A DNA stretch of 64,000 nt from Streptomyces sp. V2I9 (GTDB lineage: Bacteria; Actinomycetota; Actinomycetes; Streptomycetales; Streptomycetaceae). A program made the translations under genes and the position numbers. Location of the stretch: the NCBI RefSeq assembly GCF_030817475.1, contig NZ_JAUSZJ010000002.1:5098626-5162625 (forward strand). Reading direction: 5' to 3'. This document shows positions 26,711 to 34,370 of the stretch, piece after piece (position 1 is the stretch's first letter; each line of letters begins with the position of its first letter). The notes beneath the pieces were generated by a model. It saw nothing but the letters and a program-made list of their open reading frames with translations. It searched no databases and was not told the origin of the DNA.

Positions 26711-27847
26711 ATGACTCAGACTTCCCAGCGCCCCCTGCGTGTCCTCGCCGCGATGTCGGGCGGCGTGGACTCCGCCGTCGCCGCGGCCCGTGCCGTCGAG
26801 GCGGGCCACGACGTGACCGGTGTCCACCTCGCCCTGTCCGCGAACCCCCAGTCCTTCCGGACCGGGGCGCGCGGCTGTTGCACCATCGAGGACTCGCGGG
26901 ACGCCCGCCGAGCGGCCGACGTCATCGGCATCCCGTTCTACGTCTGGGACCTGGCGGAACGCTTCCGCGAGGACGTCGTCGAGGACTTCGTCGCGGAGTA
27001 CGAGGCCGGGCGCACGCCCAACCCCTGCCTGCGCTGCAACGAGAAGATCAAGTTCGCCGCGCTGCTCGACAAGGCCCTCGCCCTCGGCTTCGACGCCGTG
27101 TGCACCGGCCACTACGCCACCGTCGTCCTCACCGAGGACGGCGGCCGGGAGCTGCACCGCGCCTCCGACATGGCCAAGGACCAGAGCTACGTCCTCGGCG
27201 TCCTGGACGAGAAGCAGCTCGCCCACGCCATGTTCCCGCTCGGCGACACCCTCACCACCAAGGACGAGATCCGCGCCGAGGCCGAGCGCCGGGGCCTGGC
27301 CGTCGCCAGGAAGCCCGACAGCCACGACATCTGCTTCATCGCGGACGGCGACACCCGGGGCTTCCTGGCGAACCGCCTGGGCGGACCGGCCGAGGGCGAC
27401 ATCGTCGACGAGTCCGGTACGAAGCTGGGCACCCACGAGGGCGCGTTCGGCTTCACCATCGGCCAGCGCAAGGGCCTGAAGATCGGCCACCCGGCCCCCG
27501 ACGGCAAGCCGCGCTACGTCCTCGACATCTCCCCGGTGAACAACACCGTCACCGTCGGCCCCGTCGAGGCCCTGGACGTGACCGCGCTGACCGCCATCAA
27601 GCCCCGCTGGTGCGGAACGCCCCCCACCGGGCCCGGTGCGTACACCGCCCAGCTCCGCGCCCACGGCGGCGAGACCGAGGTCACCGCCGAGCTGGTGGAC
27701 GGCTCCGAGCTCCACGTCACCTTCGCCGAGCCGGTCCGGGGCGTGGCCCCCGGCCAGGCGGTCGTCCTGTACGACGGCACGCGCGTGGTCGGCTCGGCCA
27801 CCATCGCCACGACCGTGCGCCGCGAACGGGTGCCGACGGCCGGCTGA
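26711..27847 (+). CDS. mnmA: tRNA-specific 2-thiouridylase MnmA
   Basis: A 378-residue ATP-dependent enzyme that makes 2-thiouridine at wobble position 34 of Lys, Glu and Gln tRNAs. PP-loop motif MSGGVDSAVAA; first catalytic cysteine in TPNPCLRCNEKIKF; second in DSHDICFI; C-terminal domain with ITIGQRKGL-like FTIGQRKGLKIGHP. ATG at 26711 with GGAGGGG close by; TACCCT at 26696-26701 could be the -10 box. Sulfur is probably supplied by the nearby cysteine desulfurase. Confidence 0.97.
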   Translation: MTQTSQRPLRVLAAMSGGVDSAVAAARAVEAGHDVTGVHLALSANPQSFRTGARGCCTIEDSRDARRAADVIGIPFYVWDLAERFREDVVEDFVAEYEAGRTPNPCLRCNEKIKFAALLDKALALGFDAVCTGHYATVVLTEDGGRELHRASDMAKDQSYVLGVLDEKQLAHAMFPLGDTLTTKDEIRAEAERRGLAVARKPDSHDICFIADGDTRGFLANRLGGPAEGDIVDESGTKLGTHEGAFGFTIGQRKGLKIGHPAPDGKPRYVLDISPVNNTVTVGPVEALDVTALTAIKPRWCGTPPTGPGAYTAQLRAHGGETEVTAELVDGSELHVTFAEPVRGVAPGQAVVLYDGTRVVGSATIATTVRRERVPTAG

Positions 27848-27969
27848 GCCGGGCCCCGCCCGGGGCCGGGTGCGGGCCGGTCAGGACGTGGGACGCCCGC
27901 CCGTACGTGTATCCGCGCGGGGGCCCCGTCACGACGCCCGGCCCCGGACGTGTGCGTGCGGGAGCCCCG

Positions 27970-28770
27970 TCACGGCACCCGCCCGTACGCGTACACGTCC
28001 TGGGTGAAGAACTCCGCCAGCACCGGGGCGAGCACCTGGGGCGCCACCTCGCGCATCTGGCCCGTCAGCGTGCGGTGCCTGCCCCGCGGCAGGGCGTCGG
28101 CCAGCATCCGGGACGTCGCGCGCGCCGGGGCGCTGCTGAAGCCGCCGCAGATCACCAGCGTCCTGGCGGCGACGGTGGCGAACCGCTCCGCCGGAATCGC
28201 CCCGTCGCCCAGCAGCCCGTCGTCGTACGCCAGGGTGTGGGCCATCGCCTCCAGCTCCGCCCACCTCGGCGTACGCCGCATCCGGGCGGCGGTCCCCTCG
28301 GCCACCCCCGTCATGGACAGGAACAGCTCCACCGCCCCGGCCCGGTCCCCGGCGGCCAGCAGCCGGTACAGCCGGGTCGTGCAGCGGGCCTTGAACAGGA
28401 GGCCGGAGGCGCCCGGCGTGTAGGGCGGCTCGTACACGGCGCACAGCTCCACCGGCAGCCCGGCCGCCGCCGCCTCCAGAGCCAGCGCCCCGCCGGACGA
28501 CATCCCGAAGAGCGACGCGCCCGCCCCGGCCGCGCCGACGACGGCGGCCAGGTCCTCGACCTCCCGCCCGGCCGCCCAGCCGCCGTCCCCGCTGGCGCCC
28601 CGGCCCCGGCGGTCGTAGGTGATCACGGTGAACCGCGGCGCGAGCAGGGCGGCCAGCGGCGCTTCGGTCGCCGCGGTGCTCAGCGCCCCGCCGACCAGCA
28701 CCAGCGGCGGGCCCTCGCCCTGGCGGAGGTAGGCGATCGGCGTGCCGTCGGCGGAGAGAATCCTGTCCAT
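27970..28770 (-). CDS. Alpha/beta hydrolase with altered catalytic histidine position
   Basis: A 266-residue alpha/beta hydrolase fold protein. The oxyanion and strand features PLVLVGGAL and VITYDRRGRGASG precede the nucleophile elbow GMSSGG with Ser91. Near the C-terminus, the segment LTGQMREVAPQVLAPVLAEFF matches the place where relatives carry the catalytic histidine (GQTHxV), but here the residue is Arg240. The nearest histidine is His233, in a stretch not known as catalytic. It may be inactive as a hydrolase or use another histidine. Convergent with mnmA; same strand as the DUF427 gene. Confidence 0.85.
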   Translation of the reverse strand: MDRILSADGTPIAYLRQGEGPPLVLVGGALSTAATEAPLAALLAPRFTVITYDRRGRGASGDGGWAAGREVEDLAAVVGAAGAGASLFGMSSGGALALEAAAAGLPVELCAVYEPPYTPGASGLLFKARCTTRLYRLLAAGDRAGAVELFLSMTGVAEGTAARMRRTPRWAELEAMAHTLAYDDGLLGDGAIPAERFATVAARTLVICGGFSSAPARATSRMLADALPRGRHRTLTGQMREVAPQVLAPVLAEFFTQDVYAYGRVP

Positions 28771-28843
28771 GCGTGAGGAGACCGGGGCGGGCCCGGAAAC
28801 TCATCGCTCCGGCGGAGAAGTTTTTTCGGAGCGCCTCCTCCGG

Positions 28844-29179
28844 TCAGCCGGCCACCGTCTCCGTGTCGTAGAAGCAGAAGTGGTCCCTGATCGCGGCGAC
28901 TTCCGGCTTCGGGTCCGGGTAGGCCCAGACGAGATCGGCGGCGCCGGGCCGCGACCAGTAGGAGGCGTCCCCCTTGAACGGGCAGTGGGTGGAGGTGTCC
29001 GAGACGGAGAGCAGGTCGGTGCGGACGTCCTCGGGCGGCAGGTAGTAGCGGACCGGACAGCCGGTCTCGCGCAGCACGAGCGGGCGGCGGCTCTCGGCCA
29101 GCACCTGCCCGTCGTGCACCGCCCGGACGTGCTCGGTGCCCTGCTCGACGGTGATGCGGTGTCCTCGGGTGGCAGTCAT
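28844..29179 (-). CDS. DUF427 domain protein
   Basis: A 111-residue cytosolic protein with the DUF427 pattern: a strand-rich fold with VRAVHDGQVLAESRRPLVL, PVRYYLPPEDV, THCPFKGDASYW and AWAYPDP-like LVWAYPDPKPEVAAIRDHFCFYD. Function unknown; the family is widespread in actinobacteria. The ATG at 29179 (MTATRGHR) is chosen over an upstream in-frame extension with no binding site. It is divergent from the LOG-family gene across about 100 bases. Confidence 0.92.
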   Translation of the reverse strand: MTATRGHRITVEQGTEHVRAVHDGQVLAESRRPLVLRETGCPVRYYLPPEDVRTDLLSVSDTSTHCPFKGDASYWSRPGAADLVWAYPDPKPEVAAIRDHFCFYDTETVAG

Positions 29180-29270
29180 GTCCGGTTCAGCGACGCGGGG
29201 GGCCGTCTTCTTCCCCGTACGGCCCGCGTTCCCCGCGACGGGTGGGCGAGGAGGCGTCCGGAGCGGGTCG

Positions 29271-29276
29271 TACGGT
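29271..29276 (+). promoter_or_regulatory. -10 box, leaderless LOG-family gene
   Basis: TACGGT ends six bases before the ATG at 29283. No Shine-Dalgarno sequence. Confidence 0.5.
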
Positions 29277-29282
29277 GGCCCC

Positions 29283-29822
29283 ATGAACATCTGCGTCTTC
29301 CTCTCCGCCGCCGACCTCGACGACCGCTACACCGTGCCCGCCCGCGAGTTCGCCGAGCTGCTCGGCCGGGGCGGCCACACCCTGGTCTGGGGCGGCTCGG
29401 AGAGCGGGCTCATGAAGGTCGTCGCGGACGGCGTCCAGTCGGCGGGCGGCCGGCTGGTGGGGGTGTCCGTCGACTTCCTCGCCGCGAAGGCCCGGACGAA
29501 CGCCGACGAGATGGTCATCGCCCGCGACCTCGCCGAGCGCAAGGCGCTCCTCCTGGAGAAGGCCGACGCGATCGTGATCATGGTAGGTGGGACCGGGACG
29601 CTCGACGAGGCCACCGAGATCCTGGAGCTGAAGAAGCACGGCAGGCACACCAAACCCGTCGTCCTGCTGAACACGGCGGGCTTCTACGACGGGCTGCGCC
29701 GGCAGTTCCAGCGCATGGAGGACGAGGGCTTCCTGCCCGTGCCCCTGACCGACCTGGTCTTCTTCGCCAAGGACGGCGTCGGCGCGCTCGCCTACCTGGA
29801 GGAGTCCGCCGGACTCCAGTGA
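29283..29822 (+). CDS. LOG-family protein (nucleoside monophosphate phosphoribohydrolase-like)
   Basis: A 179-residue Rossmann-like protein of the LOG/lysine decarboxylase-like family, some members of which release cytokinin bases from the riboside monophosphate. The family motifs are present in altered form: LVWGGSESGLMKVVADG for the first and MVGGTGTLDEATE for PGGxGTxxE, with Val in place of the usual Pro. The Gly-rich region and Glu are kept. It starts leaderless from TACGGT. Substrate uncertain; it could also be a TIGR00725-type protein. Confidence 0.82.
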   Translation: MNICVFLSAADLDDRYTVPAREFAELLGRGGHTLVWGGSESGLMKVVADGVQSAGGRLVGVSVDFLAAKARTNADEMVIARDLAERKALLLEKADAIVIMVGGTGTLDEATEILELKKHGRHTKPVVLLNTAGFYDGLRRQFQRMEDEGFLPVPLTDLVFFAKDGVGALAYLEESAGLQ

Positions 29823-29894
29823 GCGGCCCGTGTCCAGGAGCGCCGCCCGCCCGCCCCGAGGGATCCGCCGGACGCCGGGAGGCGCCCCGCCGCC

Positions 29895-29900
29895 TAGGAT
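29895..29900 (+). promoter_or_regulatory. -10 box, leaderless SDR gene
   Basis: TAGGAT ends six bases before the ATG at 29907; no Shine-Dalgarno sequence. Confidence 0.55.
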
Positions 29901-29906
29901 CGCCCC

Positions 29907-30596
29907 ATGCCTACCCACCTCATCACCGGCGCCGGTTCCGGCATCGGGGCCGCCGTCGCCCGCCGTCTCCTGGAGCGCGGCGACGACCTCGTCCTGCTCG
30001 CCCGCGACGCCGGCCGCGCCAAGGAGTTCGCCGACCGCTATCCGGGCGCGCGCACCCTCGTCGGCGACCTCGGCAACCCGGACCGGCTGTCCTGGGCCTT
30101 CGGCCAGCAGGCCATGCCCGAGCGGATCGACACCCTGCTGCACATCGCGGGCGTCGTCGAGCTGGGCGAGGTCGGGGAACTCACCCCCAAGGCCTGGCAC
30201 TTCCAGCTCGACGCCAACCTGATCGCCCCCGCCGAGATCACCCGCCTCCTGCTCCCGCAGCTGCGCGTCGCCCGCGGCCACGTCCTGTTCGTGAACTCCG
30301 GGGCGGGGCTCAACGCCCACGCCGGGTGGAGCGCGTACGCCGCGAGCAAGCACGGCCTCAAGGCGCTCGCGGACTCGCTGCGCCACGAGGAGCACGGCAA
30401 CGGCGTACGCGTCACCAGCGTCTACCCGGGCCGTACCGCCAGCCCCATGCAGGCCAAGGTGCACCAGCAGGAGGGCAAGGAGTACGACGCGGGGCGCTGG
30501 ATCGACCCCGAGTCGGTGGCCACCACCATCCTGATGGCGCTCGACCTGCCGCGCGACGCCGAGGTCAACGACCTCACCGTCCGCCCCGGCCGCTGA
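29907..30596 (+). CDS. Short-chain dehydrogenase/reductase
   Basis: A 229-residue classical SDR: nucleotide-binding TGAGSGIG at the N-terminus, LLHIAGVVELG in place of the NNAG strand, catalytic Ser in VNSGAG, and YAASK as the catalytic Tyr/Lys pair. NAD(P)-dependent oxidoreductase of unknown substrate. Apparently leaderless. It lies between a LOG-family gene and the MetE-like gene on the same strand, with short gaps, but each seems to have its own -10 box. Confidence 0.93.
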   Translation: MPTHLITGAGSGIGAAVARRLLERGDDLVLLARDAGRAKEFADRYPGARTLVGDLGNPDRLSWAFGQQAMPERIDTLLHIAGVVELGEVGELTPKAWHFQLDANLIAPAEITRLLLPQLRVARGHVLFVNSGAGLNAHAGWSAYAASKHGLKALADSLRHEEHGNGVRVTSVYPGRTASPMQAKVHQQEGKEYDAGRWIDPESVATTILMALDLPRDAEVNDLTVRPGR

Positions 30597-30681
30597 CCCC
30601 GACGCCGGACGCCGACGCCGGGCCGCAACCCGCGTGCGCCGTGCCGCAGCCCCGCGTACTCCGGGCGGGCGCGGGGGACCG

Positions 30682-30687
30682 TAGGCT
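30682..30687 (+). promoter_or_regulatory. -10 box, leaderless MetE-like gene
   Basis: TAGGCT ends six bases before the GTG at 30694; no Shine-Dalgarno sequence. Confidence 0.55.
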
Positions 30688-30693
30688 TCCCGC

Positions 30694-31722
30694 GTGAGCG
30701 AGAAGAGCAAGTTCAGCGGGTGTCCGGCGACCGGCATCGGATCGATGCCCGGGGGAGACGCGAGGGAGGCGGCGAAGACCGTCACCGGCTCCTTCGCCGA
30801 CGGCCAGGGCATGCCGCACCTGGCGGAGCTGCCCGCGCGCGGGCCCGGCGCCGACATGATCGGCCGGACCATCGGCATGCTCGTCGAGATGTACGGGCAC
30901 GTCGAGCCCAGCGGCTGGCGGATCAGCGACCGGCCCGGCCGCGACACCCGCCGCGCCCGCTCCTGGCTGGGGGAGGACCTCGACGCCCTGGAGGAGTTCA
31001 CCCAGGGCTACGAGGGGCTGCTCAAGGTGCAGGCGGTCGGCCCCTGGACGCTCGCCGCCGCCCTCGAACTGCGCGGCGGCGAAGCCATGCTGGCCGACGC
31101 CGGGGCCTGCCGGGACCTCGCCGGCTCCCTGACCGAGGGAATCCGCGCCCATCTCGCGGAGGTCCGCCGCCGGATGCCCGGTGCCGAGGTGGTCCTCCAG
31201 CTCGACGAACCTTCCCTGACCGCCGTCCTGCTGGGCCGGATCCGCTCCGCCAGCGGCTACCGCACCTACCGGGCCGTCGACCGCCAGATCGTCGAGGGGA
31301 CCCTGCGCGACGTGCTCGCGGCGGCGGGGGAGGACGGGACGACGGTCGTCCACTCCTGCGCCCCCGAGGTGCCGTTCGCGCTGCTGCGCCGGGCCGGGGC
31401 GGACGGAATCTCGTTCGACTTCTCGCTGCTCACCGAGCGTGAGGAGGAGGCGATCGGGGAAGCCGTCGAGGGCGGCACCCACCTCTTCCCGGGCGTGGTG
31501 CCCTCCACCGACGCGGCAACGACGGCATTGTCGGACCCGGGCGGTAGCGTCATGGGAGTCAGGAAGCTGTGGAGCAGGCTGGGGCTGCATCCGGGGACTC
31601 TCGCCGGGTCCGTCGCGGTCACCCCGTCGTGCGGTCTCGCGGGCGCGTCGCCCGCGTACGCCCGTACCGCGCTCGCCCACAGCGCCAGAGCGGCGAAGTC
31701 GCTCGCGGACAACCCTGAGTGA
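30694..31722 (+). CDS. MetE C-terminal-like (core) methionine synthase-family protein
   Basis: A 342-residue single-domain protein, about half the length of cobalamin-independent methionine synthase MetE and matching its C-terminal barrel. The zinc-site pattern is visible: HxC in TTVVHSCAPEVP and the distal Cys in VTPSCGLAG, where MetE has a comparable CGL. The N-terminal folate-binding barrel is missing, so the methyl donor is unlikely to be polyglutamyl methyl-THF bound in the usual way. It may belong to the short core-MetE group. GTG start, leaderless. ligA follows after 32 bases and may be co-transcribed. Confidence 0.85.
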   Translation: MSEKSKFSGCPATGIGSMPGGDAREAAKTVTGSFADGQGMPHLAELPARGPGADMIGRTIGMLVEMYGHVEPSGWRISDRPGRDTRRARSWLGEDLDALEEFTQGYEGLLKVQAVGPWTLAAALELRGGEAMLADAGACRDLAGSLTEGIRAHLAEVRRRMPGAEVVLQLDEPSLTAVLLGRIRSASGYRTYRAVDRQIVEGTLRDVLAAAGEDGTTVVHSCAPEVPFALLRRAGADGISFDFSLLTEREEEAIGEAVEGGTHLFPGVVPSTDAATTALSDPGGSVMGVRKLWSRLGLHPGTLAGSVAVTPSCGLAGASPAYARTALAHSARAAKSLADNPE

Positions 31723-31754
31723 CGGGGACGACGGGCGAACGGGAGGACGGATCG

Positions 31755-33974
31755 ATGGCCGGCGAACAGCGGGTGGAGCAGGAGAGCTCGGTTCCGGCGG
31801 ACGTGCGGGAGAAGCACGCGCTGCTGGCCGAGCAGATCGAGGAGCACCGCTTCCGCTACTACGTGAAGGACCAGCCGGTCGTCAGCGACGGTGAGTTCGA
31901 CCGGCTGCTGCGCTCGCTGGAGGCCCTGGAGGAGGAGCACCCGGCGCTGCGCACCCCGGACTCCCCGACCCAGAAGGTCGCCGGGCCCTACCGGACGGAG
32001 TTCACCTCCGTGGCCCACCGCGAGCGCATGCTGTCCCTGGACAACGCCTTCGACGACGAGGAGCTGGCCGCCTGGGCGGACCGGGTCGCCAAGGACGTCG
32101 GCACCCCCGACCACCACTTCCTGTGCGAGCTCAAGATCGACGGGCTCGCGGTCAACCTCACCTACGAGAACGGCCGCCTCACCCGCGCGGCGACCCGCGG
32201 CGACGGGCGTACCGGCGAGGACATCACCCCCAACGTCCGCACGATCGCCGAGATCCCGCACCGGCTGAAGGGCGAGGACATCCCGGCGCTCGTCGAGATC
32301 CGCGGCGAGGTCTTCTTCCCCATGGAGGACTTCGAGGAGCTGAACGCCCGCCTGGTCGCCGCCGACGACAAGCCCTTCGCCAACCCGCGCAACGCGGCGG
32401 CCGGATCGCTGCGGCAGAAGGACCCCAAGGTCACCGCCGGCCGCCCGCTGCACATGGTGGTGCACGGCATCGGCGCCCACGAGGGCCTGAGCATCGACCG
32501 GCTCTCGCAGGCGTACGAGCTGCTGCACGCCTGGGGCCTGCCCACCGCCCGGCACAACAGGGTCGTCGACTCCCTCGCGGGAGTGCGGGAGTTCATCACG
32601 TACTACGGCGAGCACCGGCACTCCGTGGAGCACGAGATCGACGGCGTCGTCGTCAAGCTCGACGAGATCCCGCTCCAGGGGCGGCTGGGCTCCACCTCGC
32701 GCGCCCCGCGCTGGGCCATCGCCTGGAAGTACGCCCCCGAAGAGGTCAACACCAAGCTGGTCAACATCCGCGTCGGCGTCGGCCGCACCGGTCGCGTCAC
32801 CCCGTACGCCCAGGTCGAGCCGGTCGAAGTGGCCGGTTCCGAGGTCGAGTTCGCCACCCTGCACAACCAGAACGTGGTCAAGGCCAAGGGCGTCCTCATC
32901 GGCGACACCGTGGTCATCCGCAAGGCGGGCGACGTCATCCCGGAGATCCTCGGCCCCGTCGTCGATCTGCGCGACGGCACCGAGAAGGCGTTCGAGATGC
33001 CTACGCACTGCCCCGAGTGCGGGACGGAGCTGCGCCCGATGAAGGAGGGCGACATCGACCTCCGCTGCCCCAACGCCCGCACCTGCCCGGCCCAGTTGCG
33101 CGAGCGGGTCTTCTACCTCGCCGGACGCAAGAGCCTCGACATCGACCACTTCGGCTATGTGGCGGCCGCCGCCCTGACCCGGCCGCTGGAGCCCGCCGAG
33201 CCGGTCCTGAGGGACGAGAGCGACCTGTTCTCCCTCACCGTCGAGCAGCTGCTGCCGATCCGGGCGTACGTGCTGGACCAGGACAGCGGGCTGCCCAAGC
33301 GCGACCCGAAGACCGGCGAGGAGAAGATCGCCACCGTCTTCGCCAACCAGCAGGGCGAGCCGAAGAAGAACGCGGTGGCCATGCTGGAGGGCATCGCCGC
33401 CGCCAAGGAGGCCCCGCTCGCCCGGATCCTCACCGGGCTCTCCATCCGCCACGTCGGGCCGGTCGCCGCCCAGGAGCTGGCCCGTCAGTTCCGCTCCATC
33501 GACCGGATCGACGAGGCGAGCGAGCAGGAGCTGGCCGACGCCGACGGGGTGGGCCCGATCATCGCCGCCTCCGTCAAGCAGTGGTTCGCCGAGGACTGGC
33601 ACCGCGAGATCCTGCGCAAGTGGCGCGAGGCCGGGGTGCGGATGGCCGACGAGGGCTCCGACGAGGACGAGGGCCCCCGCCCGCTCGAAGGGCTCACCGT
33701 CGTCGTCACCGGCACCCTCGCGGGCCACACCCGCGACGGCGCCAAGGAGGCGCTCCAGGCCCTCGGCGCGAAGGTCACCGGATCGGTGTCGAAGAAGACC
33801 GCCTTCGTGGTCGTCGGCGACAACCCCGGCTCCAAGTACGACAAGGCGATGCAGCTCAAGGTCCCCGTGCTCGACGAGGACGGCTTCGCGGTCCTGCTCG
33901 AACACGGCCCCGACCGCGCCCGCGAGGCGGCCCTGCCCGTCCCGGAGGCCGCGCCCGAGGCCGGCGGGGAGTAG
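31755..33974 (+). CDS. ligA: NAD+-dependent DNA ligase LigA
   Basis: Essential replicative DNA ligase sealing nicks with NAD+ as cofactor. The 739 residues run in the family order: domain Ia with YYVKDQP, the adenylation domain with active-site lysine in CELKIDGLAVN, OB fold (VGVGRTGRVTPYAQVEPV), a Cys4 zinc finger (CPECGTEL... CPNARTC), helix-hairpin-helix repeats (GLSIRHVGPVAAQELA, DADGVGPIIAASV) and a C-terminal BRCT domain (LEGLTVVVTGTL). The ATG at 31755 follows GGGAGGAC; a longer frame to 31719 overlaps the previous gene's stop. A stretch around DQDSGLPKRDPKTGEEK appears to be a lineage-specific insertion. Confidence 0.97.
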   Translation: MAGEQRVEQESSVPADVREKHALLAEQIEEHRFRYYVKDQPVVSDGEFDRLLRSLEALEEEHPALRTPDSPTQKVAGPYRTEFTSVAHRERMLSLDNAFDDEELAAWADRVAKDVGTPDHHFLCELKIDGLAVNLTYENGRLTRAATRGDGRTGEDITPNVRTIAEIPHRLKGEDIPALVEIRGEVFFPMEDFEELNARLVAADDKPFANPRNAAAGSLRQKDPKVTAGRPLHMVVHGIGAHEGLSIDRLSQAYELLHAWGLPTARHNRVVDSLAGVREFITYYGEHRHSVEHEIDGVVVKLDEIPLQGRLGSTSRAPRWAIAWKYAPEEVNTKLVNIRVGVGRTGRVTPYAQVEPVEVAGSEVEFATLHNQNVVKAKGVLIGDTVVIRKAGDVIPEILGPVVDLRDGTEKAFEMPTHCPECGTELRPMKEGDIDLRCPNARTCPAQLRERVFYLAGRKSLDIDHFGYVAAAALTRPLEPAEPVLRDESDLFSLTVEQLLPIRAYVLDQDSGLPKRDPKTGEEKIATVFANQQGEPKKNAVAMLEGIAAAKEAPLARILTGLSIRHVGPVAAQELARQFRSIDRIDEASEQELADADGVGPIIAASVKQWFAEDWHREILRKWREAGVRMADEGSDEDEGPRPLEGLTVVVTGTLAGHTRDGAKEALQALGAKVTGSVSKKTAFVVVGDNPGSKYDKAMQLKVPVLDEDGFAVLLEHGPDRAREAALPVPEAAPEAGGE

Positions 33975-34370
33975 CTGCGGGGCGGCGGCGGAGCGACGGG
34001 GGAGCAGCCGCCGCCGGGCCGTCGTTCGCCCACCGTTCTCCGGATCGCAATGCCTTCGAGACGCTCTCCCGGCGTGGCGCGGCTCCCATGGGGAAGGAAA
34101 CGGGGCAGAGGGGTGAAGATGGGTCACGCGTTCCCCGAATGACCCTGTCGCGCCACCCGTTCGGGTCAATAGCAGATGGTGACGGGTGGTCGGTTCGCAT
34201 TCGGGCAAGAGCTGTAGAGCGCTGCCCCTGGAAGCCTTTCGCGGCCTACTGTTGAGACGTACGCCCGCCGTCCACGGGCCCTCGACCGGGCCGTGGCCCC
34301 ACGGAAGCGGGCGCCACCGAGGGACACGCCACCGAGGGACATCGGCACCGCCGGCTGTGAGAGGGACGGA
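33975..34370 (+). other. Region between ligA and rmdB-like gene
   Basis: No gene in about 400 bases. At 33981-34015, GGCGGCGGC and GCCGCCGCC pair as a 9-bp stem with a 17-base loop, a plausible ligA terminator. The remainder contains TAGAGC (about 34214) and TACTGT (about 34248) as candidate -10 hexamers for the downstream gene; neither has a clear -35. Confidence 0.5.

Noticed and set aside
27848..27969. Near-repeats CCCCGTCACG between mnmA and the hydrolase
   Set aside because: Short GC-rich words in a convergent intergenic region; not distinct enough to call an element.
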